Part shown: positions 1-50,800 of the stretch, piece after piece
How positions within the stretch are numbered: the first letter of the stretch is position 1
Layout of the letters: every line of letters begins with the position of its first letter
Assembly (NCBI GenBank): GCA_030141605.1
Contig: JAQGDQ010000640.1
Span: forward strand, 56,402-120,401
Origin: Tubiluchus corallicola
Lineage: Eukaryota > Priapulida > Priapulimorpha > Priapulimorphida > Tubiluchidae
DNA: 64,000 nucleotides
Reading direction: 5' to 3'
Notes under the pieces: generated by a model
Told to the model about the DNA's origin: nothing
Databases searched by the model: none
The model's input: the letters and a program-made list of their open reading frames with translations, nothing else
Program-made: the position numbers and the translations under genes

Positions 1-1117
1 TAGTCCAACAAACAAAAAATGTTTGGCATTAATTATCCAGTTATTTTTTTGCTATCAATCACTCTGCTGATACAATTATAATGTATTATTCACTTATTCT
101 GTCACCCACTAATATTATTCACATATTCTATCACCTGCCAATATTTACCGACTCAAGCAACAAAGCACCCTAAGAACAAGGTGAACAGTTGAACAACAGA
201 ATCATTTCTTAAGCTATGCAATACTTTTACATTTTTGAAAACTAAGGGCAACTTAGTTATGTTAAGTACAGGGTGCAAAAATGCTTTTTGCATCTCACAA
301 AGCATCTTAAAGGTCAAATACAGCATACATTGTGAAATTTCAGTTTTACATAAAAAATAGAAAGAGAATGCTCTAACTAAGATTTTCTGATACTTTTAAC
401 ATTTTCAAGGTGGTTCATATAGGAGGAAAACTGGTAAGAAGGTTTCATTTCCGACTAAAGGCTGAAATTTGATTTTGCACGTTTTACTCCTTAGATGGCG
501 CCAGCAAAATTCAGTCCTTAGTTACGGCAGCATCTGTGTTTGGTTGTAATGCGTCAGATCTTGCCATGCAGCATTGTTTACAAGTTCAGTGTCACAGAAA
601 CAATGCGGTATCCAAATAAGCTGTTGTTAGCACAATTGTTTAGCATGCAGTTTTCCAAATTTTCATGAGCAAAACCGAACAAATGTTTAATGGTAATGCA
701 GCTTCGAGCCCATGCTTCTTTATGATGGAAACCATGATATTTAATAAAATTAGTGCTAAATATTAAGTTACAGCAAACTTTTTTAATTAAAGAAAACTTG
801 TTTTTACATTAAATTTGACCTTTAAGAAGTGCCAGACAGTAGTAAGCAATTCTGCTTCAATACATGTGCTAATTTATAATGGCAATAATTCCTATTTATG
901 TCTCACAAGCACTACTTCCTTTTGTTAACTTATTATAAGCATGCCGAAACAAACTTATTCTGGTCATTGTGGTTTCCGCTAATAAATAATTCCGAAAGTC
1001 TATGAATACCACGTAAACATTAGCATGTCAAATTTACACTAGCTAACGATAAATAGACTTCTCGTGATTCTCAAGAATCATCTCATCTTTCCTGTTAGCG
1101 TGAACTAAATAACATAC
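1..1117 (-). other. LAMB1: Laminin beta intron 15 (partial)
   Basis: Begins at the GTATGT donor after exon 15 and runs out of the window. No LE-type cysteine pattern, transposon end or RNA gene was seen here. Confidence 0.6.
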
Positions 1118-38451
<37,334 letters not shown>

Positions 38452-38499
38452 CCCTCAACTCCTTCAGCCCTGTAAAGAATATAAACCAAAGCTAATCAA

Positions 38500-38815
38500 C
38501 CAATCTGTCAGTCAACCAACCAACCACAGTACAGCTAACAGACTGTCAGCAATTCAATCATATTTAAATGCATGAAAGCACTACTAAATTGGTGTCAGAC
38601 AAATTTTGCATATCCACTGGGACTCATCTTTCTATTCGTCTTTTTGATAGGATCTCCTTCACACAGTACATCAATCACAAAATGAATAATCAGCTCATAA
38701 ATCACTATGTATATAATAAAAATTAAGTCAACAGTGAATCAATTCAGCACAAATCAGTGAATGAAAGAATCAATCAATCAGTCAACCAACAAATTTCAAT
38801 CAACCACCCAGGCTT
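38500..38815. repeat. CAATCAACCA-type low-complexity region
   Basis: Scattered ATCAACCAATC, GTCAACCAACCAACC and TCAATCAATCAGTCAACC runs, the complement of the AGTTAGTC-type sequence at 56.2-56.6 kb. Confidence 0.5.
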
Positions 38816-40781
38816 TAAAATCAATGTTAATGTCATGCAATGAAGAATATTATTATACAAGAATTCGTAATACTATTATTATCAAGCCAGAGTTGCTACG
38901 TCCAGTCAATTAAATAACATATTATTGTCATTAAATATTAACAATTACAATATAGTAATAGCAAACTGCTGTCATTGTATCTTTGTGGAAGTGATGATTT
39001 TAATGTTGATGTTAACTGTAAAATTTTGACTGCATTAAAAATTACATTATGAGCACTAAGTGTGATCAGACTTTAAGATCACTTTCATGTATTTACAGTA
39101 AATTTTAAGTACTTAGCGACAGTTTTTGTTTATTGTTCAATAATATATTATTCATCGTGTCAGGTCTGCTAACTTTGTATATGTGTATGTCTTTGTTTGT
39201 ATTTATATTACTTTATTTTATCTGCACTCCTACCTGTACATACGTATGCACGGCGAGGGTTCGATTAGTTTTAAAAACTGTGTAATCTAAAACAAATAAA
39301 CTATGTTTTAAATTAATACCACCCCACCTCCCTCATCCCTAAGGAATCATTTATATATCTTCAGTGAAGGCCAAAATTCTGTGGTAAACTTGCTACAAGA
39401 GTAAATAACAGAATTCTAGCTGCGAGTTTCACCCCATCAGTCAGCAGCTGCTACCACCTCGGCAATGAAAAATGGTGCAGTCGGCCTCATTCACAAAACT
39501 GTTTGTTTGCAAAGTGCACTAAGCGAAACAGGAATGCAATATTAGAGTCCTGACCCGGCAGAAAGAAAATGCTACATTACTGGCTACATTGCTCTCATTG
39601 TTTAATGCCCCACCAATGAGCTCTGTGAAAAAAGTAAAACAAAAAACAAAAATTTGAACTTTCCAATTCTTCACTCTCCTTCACGAAGCTGTAAACTGAC
39701 AATTGTAACTATGTACTGAATACACCATAAGCTATAATTATTTTGTATGTTTCAGCTAAAAATCGTATAGATTCATTACTTTAAAAAAGCTTAAGATCAG
39801 ACAGCTGTAGCAAAAAAGATAGTTCAAGAACCGCAGGAAACTTTTTAATAAAACGTCTAGAACTGTTAACAATTTCTGTGCTGACTAATGTTAACTAATA
39901 CAAAACTATGCATACAACACGAAAGTTACATATTAAAATATTATGCGGCCTAACTGGCTTTGCATATATGCATGTAAGAAGAGAAACTCAACCAGTTTTT
40001 GTTTAGAATGTACAACTGTGCATTGCATTGCTTATGCCTTAAAATCTTCACTCTTACTTTTTTATCTATAAAATGTTTCTATATGACCATCTGCCAAAAA
40101 CTGGCATTTTCTAAATTCTTATGCAGCATCTTTGGCATAGCTAGAATTCATGTAAATCAAAATGTTCACCATGAGTTAACTAGTAAAGGTCTCATGCTTT
40201 ATAGGGTAACTGTAAATATCACAATACTAACATGAATATGTTGTGTTGCGAAGTCACAACTAGGCCATACAGGAAGAGTCTTTCCAGTTTTTTTCCCAAA
40301 AAATTCCTGAAAGTAGTAAATTCTGAATATTTTTCATACGCATCCTCGTCAGAGTTTTGTGCGTGAACATGAAACGAATTTTGTGGGGCATTTTCTGACT
40401 CATAAATTTCAAAGTTGATAAAGTTTTTTTGATTTTTGAGAAATTATAGAAGGTATAAATGTTGTTATGCTCTGACATAAATTCCTTTGAAAAGTGGCTC
40501 TGAGTAGGTTATTATCCTACTTTTTGTTGCCAAAATAAACACAGAAAAATTCACAGAAATTTTAAGCAAAACAAACAGCAGAAAATTAAGGCCATATTCA
40601 ATTTTTTCGTTTAACTAAATATAATTGATTAGCAAAATCTGCCTAAACTTTGCATTTTTTATTCAAAGTGGAACAGAGCTTGTGGAGAAAAAACATGTTA
40701 TAAAACAATTTGGAAAGCAATTATTCTTGAAAAATTTACATGACTTATGTCATGACTTTTTCGATTTCAAATGCAATACAA

Positions 40782-41040
40782 GGTCCATTCAAAAACTGTA
40801 TGCAAAACAGAACTCTCTGAATTGAAATAGATCTCCCCTAGACCTCAAATATCAGCACTTTTAAGCCTTTTCAAATTTTCCATTCAAAAATTCCATCCAA
40901 AACAAAACTTCTTAAAAACTGAACTGCACTTTTCAACTCCTTTCTGGTATTAAATGGAACACAGGTCAATTCAAAAACTCTATCCAAAACAAAACTTTTT
41001 TTAAAAATTGAAATGGATCTCCTTCCACTTCGAAAGCGGC
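40782..41040 (+). repeat. Three degenerate copies of a repeat of about 91 bp
   Basis: Units start near 40782, 40874 and 40964. Each contains ATTCAAAAACT-like text followed by ATCCAAAACAAAACTT. The first and third also share GAAATRGATCTCC. Confidence 0.55.
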
Positions 41041-42784
41041 CACCCACTGCTGGCAGAAATAAAAACCTTACAGTGGCTACTGACCACAAGGAGACCACAT
41101 ACTGATAAGGCGTGCCAGTAGATCCTAGAATAAACACCCAGTGTAAACAGTGAGGCTGCTGGTCACAAAGCCTTCCCAACATTTAGCAAAAGCCCAGTGT
41201 TTCCCAATACACTTGAACTGTGTGGATTGCAGAGCACAAGGGTCACAGTAGGAATTATGCAGACTTTACAATATGGAAGTACGTGTGGAAGGGTCTCGGA
41301 ACAAGAAAGCAGCATCACAGTTCGAGTGTATGTGTGGCATGAACCTGTATTTTTATGTAAGTTTGTCACAAACGACTCAAAATAACTTGCCAGCAGAGCA
41401 CTTCACATAATAACCAGATATAAGTGATGAAGTTTATCAGTGACAAATATTTTATGCAAGTAACAGCCACGTACTTTTATAATTTCATCAAAAAATTGCA
41501 AGACTTGCGTGATATTAGACCGTGTTTACAATCATGTAATGAATCTTATAATCTAAACTGCTTTCGTTATTTGAAATAAATGGCCTATTCAAATATTAAT
41601 CAAGAGGAATCGAGTTGAGCTGCAAGCGGTAAGTTTTCAGCAAAAGCGAAAACCTAGCCAATTTCAGTCTTCCAAATCGCATTTTTTACACTGTTCGACA
41701 CACTGTACAGCCAGCATTCAATGGCAGGACTTAACTACTTTTTATATTTAATGGTAGTAACCGAAAAAGCATCTAGCTAATTATCAGGAATAATCCTGCA
41801 AAAGTAAGATGAAAGAGGAACTGGCACGTGTCTCAATCACGTTAGAGTTAGGCAGGTGCAGTCGATTCTGTTAGCGATCACTTTGCCATTTACTAATCGG
41901 GCCCAGCTACGCTTTAATTTGATTACTAAGCACACCTTGTGATCATTTGGTATAGATGCATTTTTAATTTACACCAGACCAAAAATTCCACATTCTAAAC
42001 TTTATGTTAATATGCTCCAAGTAAACCAATGAATGGCTGCTGTGGGAGCCCTATAAATTAAATAACTGTACATCTTTTTCAAATATTGCATCTGCAAATA
42101 AAAATTTCATTTTGCACTATATAAGATACACTTGTTGTTGCACAAATTTATTGGTTTGTTCAAGAGGCGTATATGACGGCATAATAACATTTTTGTTCAT
42201 TTTTGGCAGCATAGTAAATCCTTAACAAATATTGTTGCACATCACAAATGGCATTTTTCAATTTTATTTGAAGCTGGAAACTGCCTTGTTTCCATTCTTA
42301 ATGGCAAAACGCCAGCTTTAAATTGTGAAAATAAAAAACTCTTGATGTCATGAGAATGACGTAAGTGGCCATACATAGTTAGATAGTTTTAATGTATGTG
42401 CAAAGATGATGCATGCTTTAATCTGAGTCTAGGAATTACTTGTGATTTCTTTATAATTTAAAGAGCATGTCCTATACTTTTGTAAAAGTTGTTGTTACAC
42501 GCACTACTTACTAAGAAATCCAATGTTGACAGTTGCAACACAGTTTTTCACAAACTTTTATTTTCTCACTTTCAAGTTATATGTTAAAATTTGGCATCTA
42601 TCTTAAACGTTACAGCGCAGCATAGCGAATACGAGTTCACACCAAAGACTACGTGAAACACACGTATCGAGCCGGCCCCAGAAAACAGCAACTGAGTAAA
42701 ACCAGATAAACAAACAAGTATGGGTCTTATTAAACAAGACTTACTGAAAAAATATACTTGGGAAACGATGCAGATCTACATTAC

Positions 42785-42930
42785 CTCACTCCCAAATGAT
42801 ATAAATGCTAGGCAATTAATCCAGAATCACTAAAATTTCAAGAAATTTGTACACACAAACAACTCTACCACCACCACACAAAACTTCGTGGTTTGCAGCA
42901 TCCGTGACGTCATCGCCAGTGGCGCCATCC
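42785..42930 (-). promoter_or_regulatory. Candidate laminin beta promoter and untranslated first exon
   Basis: A perfect CRE octamer TGACGTCA (42905-42912) sits in a short GC-richer patch with GGCGCC. About 120 nt downstream on the minus strand is the donor AG-GTAATG (exon end 42785). It could splice to the TTTACAG acceptor ending at 38470, just before the laminin ATG. The transcription start is not visible in the sequence. The link to laminin rests on position and splice-site fit only. Confidence 0.3.
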
Positions 42931-44669
42931 GTTGTGAGTAATTTAACACTTTTACTCAGTCATTGCAAAGCAACATAAATATAACTATAATATTTTTCAT
43001 TGCAGTATGAAAAGAAAGAATAAACTACGGTAACACAGAAAAACGCAATATGAGCATTCATTTCATTTTTTATTGAAATAAACGTTGTATAACGTCATAA
43101 TAACATTTACACCATATATAGCAAATAGGCATCGGCAAAATAGCTATTATTTTAGCTAATGTTTTATGTTATCATTACAAACTCGCCTGATAATAACTGA
43201 TAATTACTACTACTACATAACAGCAACATCAAGCCAAAGCGCTACTGAAGTACTGAAGATGGTATAATGTGAAATGTAATCTTGGAAAAATGAGTAGCGA
43301 ATAGTAATCTGGTGTGGCAGCTGTTCTTGGTATATTTAATTTATTTTATAACTTCCAAGAAATCCAAGTTTTACAATAAAAAGAGGAGACCATGGCTACC
43401 TCAGCAGTTGCAATTTCTAATCATTAGCACTGCCCAACACAAAAATTGTTTAATGCCAAAATTCACATTAAAATTAATAACAAAGGTTTGCTAACAACGG
43501 AAAGCAAGAATACCACAAGCACAAATAGTTTTACAAACGAAAACAAAACGACAGCCTCCAAAATTTCATTTCTAGCTGTATCTTCAAAATCATAAATGTA
43601 GAAGCATCAAATATAAATGTTAAACAGGGATGGACTGGTCCATAAGACCCAAGACACCTGAGGGAAAAGAAAAAATTTTAGAGTCAAAACTTTGGGCTTC
43701 AGGAGAGGTAGTGGTTTGAAACCGTTTTCTGTTCCTGCCACACCTTGAAATTTCCGGCTAAAAGAATGCACACTTAAATATGTTCAGGATTTTTTGGTAA
43801 CCTGTGAAATAGGCATCCCTTTTGAAAAAGCACCAAAGACTAAACCTCAAAAGGCCCATGCGAGCTTGGAAGCAAGACCTTAATAGCCAATCCAGGCATA
43901 ATTTTAAATGTGCATACCTGGCATGGTTTTCTCATGTTGGCTTTCTAGAGTTTGCATGGCTTTCTAGATGTTAGCAACTAAAAATTCACCAACTTATCCA
44001 ACATATATATTTATTTCTCGTCCAATGCTCACAAATTATATGATTTTGGTAAAGCGCAGGCAGCATTAAACGGTCCTAAAAAAGGAATAAAATTAAAGTC
44101 GCATGCAGCACATAACCAGGGTGAATGAGTGGTTTGTTTGTTGCTAATGTGTTACTGGCAGCCATGATAAACATGGTTATTTAATGTTTCTGTAACATAT
44201 CCAAATAATTTTTTGCAAATTATAACAAAAATTTTTTGAGTAGCATTCACCTCTTCCAGCCATGCTGTATACTAAGTTAAGTGCATAAAATGCTTTTGTT
44301 CAACCCCCATAGGTGAAGACATCTAGCACAGACTATAGCTGCATGAATTTTTAGTTGACACGTCAAAAGTACTAGTCTTTTATCATTCCTGGAAACTGTC
44401 ACAGATCATTTGATTCACAGAACTGCATGACAGCTTCTTTTCATCGCTGGTACACAGAATTAAAACTCACTTTTGGTACAACTCATGCCAAATCGAATTA
44501 AGTACAGTCCACCATTCATCCAGATGAAAGTGCACATTTCAAAGAGCAGTACGATCAACCAAATATATCTGCAGTAATCATTACAAGTGAAAATATACAC
44601 ACCGTTCTTCTCATCAATTTCAATCCAAGAGCACTGTCTGATCTACCTTCTTTAGTTTATCTATTATAG

Positions 44670-44675
44670 TTTATT
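44670..44675 (-). terminator. Polyadenylation signal AATAAA of SPF45
   Basis: AATAAA on the minus strand 123 nt after the SPF45 stop codon, the first one downstream. It gives a short 3'UTR with cleavage expected around 44645-44660. Confidence 0.7.
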
Positions 44676-44797
44676 TTCTCATACGTTTTAAAATACCAGC
44701 TACTTCAATACTACTGGCACAACATACAAAAAACCCATTGTTGTAAGTTAGACAAAGTCACTTTAGCGTCAGTATTCACAAGCGTGCACTTTGGCAC

Positions 44798-44895
44798 TTA
44801 ATCGCCAAGCTGTAATGTCCGAAATTTATCTAAGTTGTAGAAGCCGGCTTTTACGACACGTCCACCAAAATATCGGCCATTTAGATCAACAACAG
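44798..44895 (-). CDS. RBM17: SPF45 exon 10: end of UHM and stop
   Basis: Residues 367-398 with DLNGRYFGGRVVKAGFYN, containing the RYF motif that contacts the ligand tryptophan, and LDKFRTLQLGD before TAA. Acceptor TATTTCAG; phase 1. Confidence 0.96.
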
Positions 44896-47800
44896 CTGAA
44901 ATAAAACCAAAGAAAACTCTTTTTAATTGAAATAACTGACAAAAAATACAAAATTAATTACACTCCTAAACACATATCTGGCAAGCACATAACAGGAGAA
45001 TAGAAAAACAGTCATGGTCTACTCTTAGCAACCAAAGCTCAGCAACAAGCTTTGTTACCAAATGGATGGGCGACCATCAGCAAAACTGCTTCTGAGTGGC
45101 CTCATATTAGTTAAAGGAACACCAGACGATTGTTTAGACTCAATCTCATTTTAATTTACTGTCCAAAATATACATTATCTTGCCTACAAAAGTTAACAAT
45201 TGTACCTTATATTTAAATAATTAGCTTAGAAAGTTAATCAACGGCAATCGAACACAGCTAATGCTTACGTCAGAAACTAACTACAGTTTGTGCAATGGCA
45301 GGCGTCTTCCCTTGCGCGTCAAGCACATTTGCATAGGTGTTACAGTACTGTTTAAATGTATGATGTCATGAAAAATGGGGTCTACGTCATAAAACCAAAA
45401 CAGCAGTTCATGATCATGGTTATCACGGTACCGCCTTCTATTTGTCGGCCAAGCGAATGTGACAAAAAGGTGCCGCTGCCAATCTTAGTAGATTCACTGA
45501 GCCGCGTGTAGCTTTGAAAGTTTAACAAAATTTGAGTATCCGAGGATATTATTATTTAATCTAAGCTTTGATTTAAAATAAGCTATTGTAGTTTTCAATA
45601 TTTTACAGCATTCTTCATTCTGAACTCGTGTTTACACAATCGTCCGGTTTTCCTTTGATACAATACACCTGAAAATGGTATTTGTTTATTGCATGGAACT
45701 ACATGCAGTAAACAGTTAACCACAGATAAAGGCATAATAAACACAAATAAGCAGATCCAATATTAAAAATAAAAAACATCCTTGATGATAAACTAACCTA
45801 GCCACTGGGGGGGGGGGGGGGCAAGCCAGCCCAACTCAGTGCCGGTCCCAAGCCCAGATAAATAGGGAGGGTTAGGGTCAGGAAGGGCATTCGCCTTTAA
45901 AAACTGCGCCAAAACCTTCTATGAATGAGTCGGTGAGACTTAAAGGGAAAGTCCACAAAGAAGTGGTCAGACCCGCTCTAATCTATAGGCTGGAAGCAGT
46001 TTCTCTAAAGAAGACCGAAGAGAAGAAATAATAATACCAGAGGAACAGTAAAAGTAGTGGAAGCCTCGCAAGATTGCGATGGCATGGACACCTGAAAAGA
46101 AGAGTCGGTGAAGATCTTGTGGGAATTGAAGACATAAATGAAGAGATGGTCAACAACAGGAATGCGTGGGAAGACTCATTCACAATGGTGACCCCGAATA
46201 GGGAAAAGCTGGGAAGAAAAAGAAGATCCTTCATGATAAACTACCTTTGATAGCAGCCTCCACACGGTCAAATTCTATGAAAATTCTCACCGCCTCATCA
46301 TCTGGATTGTCGGGTATCTAGAAAAAAAAACAGAAAAATAATCATATACAATTCATTTACGAGATTCATAGTACGCAAGAAGAGTACTGTACAAAAATGT
46401 CAGTTCAGGAAAATGCATTGTAATTTATAAGCTGGTAGATACTTTGTAATCCACATTGGAAGGCATAACTAATTAAAATCAAGCCAAAAACTTTTCATTT
46501 TTTGGCTTTGGCCAGAATTACCACAAAATTTTGCAATGTTCAATACGGTAACCTATTTGTACTGTTCTAGATCAGTTCGTCTTTGTAAACCAGAGCTTTG
46601 AAGCATAAATTTCACAGTCTGGTCATTTTAATTTTTATATTCAGTCTCAGCAAGGCTGGGACATAAAATTGGCAATTTTTCAAATGTGGGCTGATAACAC
46701 AGGGCAAAACTGTGCAAGAAACTATTGTGCAACTCAAAACTTGACAGTAAAAGCAACCATAGTTTTGCAAACCTCAAATATTAAACATTTCACCACACGT
46801 CCATATTTGGAACATTCCTCTGCCGTCTCAGGTTCCAAGTCATCATCCACTTCCCCCGGTCCTACCATATTGCGCAATAACACAACCTTGGACGGATTGC
46901 GCATTGCCACAGTTATGCTTTCCCCTTGACCCCTAGGAGGTTCCATACTGCCTGCTTCTGCAGTGGGTAAAGGGCTAAAAACTGATGGTGCTAAAACAAA
47001 TTAAACAGCTTATTAGTCTCTACTAGCACACCACAAGCGGTTCACACAATGTCATTTTTCGTTAACGAGTGTTAGAAAAATTAGTGTTAGAAAGTACAAA
47101 GCAAAAAACAACACTAACAACAGCAACTAATTTAAGTAATTTCATGTCTGACTACCAAAAGTGGGCATTACAAATTTGTAAAAACCAGAAAGGAAATAAT
47201 TTTATTTTACATTAAAAATAAAAAGAAACTGTGTATAAAAACCATGTATAAAACCGTATGTTTACTGTAGAGCAAAGTTGGAGTTGCCTGTTGCTACCCA
47301 ATCTGGAAAACTGTTACGTAAAAACAAAAATAAATTTGCTGTTTACTCAATGACAACTCCATTACTTTTGCAATAAATGGGCCCATGTTCTCACACACCA
47401 AGTCATATTAAAGTGCCAAGTGCCAGTCTGTAAGGGCACCACTTGGCACCGGTAATTACAGTCTTCATTGTGATAAAATAAGTGTTTTCAATTTTAGAAG
47501 TGCCACCTGAACACTTTACTTTGTCTTAAGAAACGATTTATGGGAGTAATTTTGGATAAGATATTAAAAATGACAACTATTAGTTTACCTTTTGGTACAT
47601 CCTTTTCGTGGATTATCTTTCCACCTCTTTTGCTAGTTTTCTCGACCTGTAGTGCCTGGCTCATGCCCTGTTCAGTCTTTCCCAGGCCTTGTCCTTCTTT
47701 GAAACCATATTTAGCCATAATCTTGGCTGCCACAGATCCGCTGCAAAAAGTCTTGCAATTGTATCACATTTCACAGCAAACATACGAAAGTCAAACGATT

Positions 47801-50800
47801 TATCAACAGAATTCGTACAATTCACTATAATATTCATGAATGGCAAAGTTCCAACACACTCGAGTCATTATTATTTCCGATAAGAAAACACCATGAGCCA
47901 TAAGCATGTATGACTCAGCCACACATGATTAAAACAACGTGATAAAAACAAAAATATTTGACAAAAATACAATAAGGTTTATGAAAATGTGAGCACTGTC
48001 AAATGTTGCCATGTGAGAAAGGATATCCTTGACATTTGCTTTAAATCTCAAATATTTCAGGTCCGCAAATGTGACAAAGAGCTGCTGTGTTTCGGAAGTA
48101 TGACAAATGTTGCAAAGCTAATACTTTCAATATGTCTATAAATCCAAAATATTGTGATAAAATGATGAAGGTATTTAGGAGAAAATTTACATTAGCTTAG
48201 TAGTTTTTTATTGCTGCCTTTTTTTAAGCTCAAAGTAATCAAAGAATTTAGTTCCCTATTGCCTCAATTACAGTCTAATTCTACTTTCTTGTGAAAAACT
48301 ACAAAGCTGGAAACTATACAGTCACATACCCTAGAGATGGGGCAAAGTTGCTGCCAGGACGTTGATCTTCTTCCAATTTAACAGCTGTAGAAAAGGAAAA
48401 AAGAAAATTAACAGGTAAATTGTACAGAGTGTACAAATTGCACAAATGCAACTTTGTAATAAAGGTTTAGCAAGGTAAATTTATATTCCACAACATTGAA
48501 GACTGATTACACACTCAAAGCATTAGAGTTGTGCATAAAGGGTTAGGAAAAAAGTACATAAAGAAGGGCTGATAACAGACAGCCAGAGTGTAAGACATTG
48601 TAAAGCGGTTTCTGACTAGAAAAGTGAGAACAATGTTGCCTTTCTATGGATGCCTATACGTATTACGCATAGTAAGCTACAGTTAGGTAAATGGTGTCGA
48701 AAGAAGGGCTGAGATGTCTATTCATGTGTGTTTTAAACAGCTTTAAATTGTAATCGCAGGGTAAAAGACAATACACTGCAGACAGTTGCATAGTCTGTAC
48801 TAATACGACTCTAAAATGTATGCAACTCTAGACAGAAATTAATGCTAATTATGAACCTATGATGCTGATGTTACAATTTTACCATACCTAGCTGGTAACT
48901 ACTAACATATGCGTATAGACTTACAAATACCTAACTATTACTTCAGTGAGAATGAGTAAACAGGCAATTTTTCACTTTAATTTTTTTTCTTCAGTTTAGT
49001 GACATGTACAAAAATGCCATAAAAATTATAGTTCCTACGTTTAATGTCTTCCATTAGCGAAGGAGGGGGAGCAATAGCAGCCCCACTTCCCTTCCTGGAT
49101 GGCTGTCGATCATATTCTTCTTCCTCGTCCCGCCGTCGACTGAATTCCCGGCTCTCACGTGGTGGTCGACCCGTTTCTGCTGCCATCATCCTCTGATGTC
49201 TTTCCATTCGTTCCCTTCTTCGCCTATTAAAACATGATATAATAAAATAAAAATTTAAATAGCTAAACCTTTAAATGAAAAACTGTATTATCTTGTCACA
49301 GATTACGCATCAATAGTTAACAACACACACACATGCCATGCACACGCATGCATACAAGAGCATACACTTACGTGAAAACAAGACATTTTAACACAACAAG
49401 ATAACACAGTTTTACTCCACATTCACTAGTCCACATACTTAGGGCCATCCACATACAGCACTATCAAGTTTTCGGGTGATTTCAAGGACTTACCTACCTT
49501 GCGAATAACGACATTATCATATGTCCCACCACTCACCTACCCCTTATACTGATATCGATATCACACTGATTTAGCTTTTTGTACATTTCATTTTTCCTCC
49601 TCCCAACGAAATGCAGCAACATCACTTGTGTTAATAACAGGAAACCATCAGTGGATTTTGCTGGCATTGGCAGTGGAGTTGTAAGCAGCTGGCGCACAAG
49701 TGTGAAAAAAACGTGAAGTCAGATAACAATATCATGATTAAATCACCTAGCTACCTTGCGTCATAATGGCGTTATCATGTCTCCTGCTATCGGCCTACCC
49801 TAAACTTGAAATCTTTATATGTGGATGGCTTACAGCTACTTTCTACTGAAAAAATCTATTGTAAAATAATCAGTAAAGTTACTTTGAAAGTAACAATTAC
49901 TTTAATTTCACTTTATTATTATTATTAAAATTATTAAAAATCAATTAATTGCAAAATGTTTCACTCAGAACTGATATGACTACGTCTCATGAACACTAGA
50001 TTACTACCAAAATTTGATTTATGACAACCGTTTATTGTCAAATGCAATTTTTAGTTAATTTTTATCAAGATTGACCTTATTTTGTTGCCAGGTAATTAAA
50101 TTACATGTATATTCTTTTCTCTGGATTATATAGAATATGTCATAATTTTAAAAATTACTAATGTTTCCAAAATTAAACTGATAACATTAATGCGCACAAG
50201 TGTCTAAAAATCTTTTTATCTATATTCGGTAAAGGATAGCAGACTAGCTGACTTTATAGTCTTTTCGCTATCCTTTCTCTAGTTCTAGATCTATATATTT
50301 TAACCATTTTTCAAAATTTATTAGAGATTCTTTTATTAATCATGTTTTATTGTAACACTATAAAGAGATAAATTGAAATTGAAAAAAAAATTGAACCGGA
50401 ACCACTAATCAAATTTTGATAAGACAACAACACTGGTAACAACAGATTGCAGTGCGGTTGCAGTTCCATACCTGTCACGGTTCTCCATTTCCCTTTGCCG
50501 TTCTCTCTCCTCTCGTCTTTCTTTTATGATTTTCTCGTAATCGTGTGGCCACAAAGGGTCATACTCATTGGGAATGTCCAGCACGTCGTCGCACGGAGCA
50601 GGACGAGCATGCCCCACATCATCGTCGAAAATATTCTGATTCCCAACCTTTCAAAAATGTGAATGAAAAATCAAGCAAAAACTTCCAAGCAGTAACATCA
50701 TTATTTTACCAGAAAGTTACTACTTCTAAGCAAATCCATAGTAACTGTGTCCTTAGTCTAAACCTTAGTCTTAGGATTTAGTGATGATCACAAAAATGTA

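Larger units (their letters stand above)
38470..44640. other. Interval between laminin exon 1 and the SPF45 3' end
   Basis: About 6 kb without a recognisable coding gene. It holds ATCAACCA-type low-complexity sequence (38500-38530 and 38700-38820), a degenerate repeat of about 91 bp (40782-41040), and a candidate laminin promoter with an untranslated exon at 42.78-42.92 kb. The other open frames lack family features. Confidence 0.5.

Noticed and set aside
40871-41182. 103-codon minus-strand frame
   Set aside because: It overlaps the degenerate 91-bp repeat and shows no motif or splice-supported continuation.
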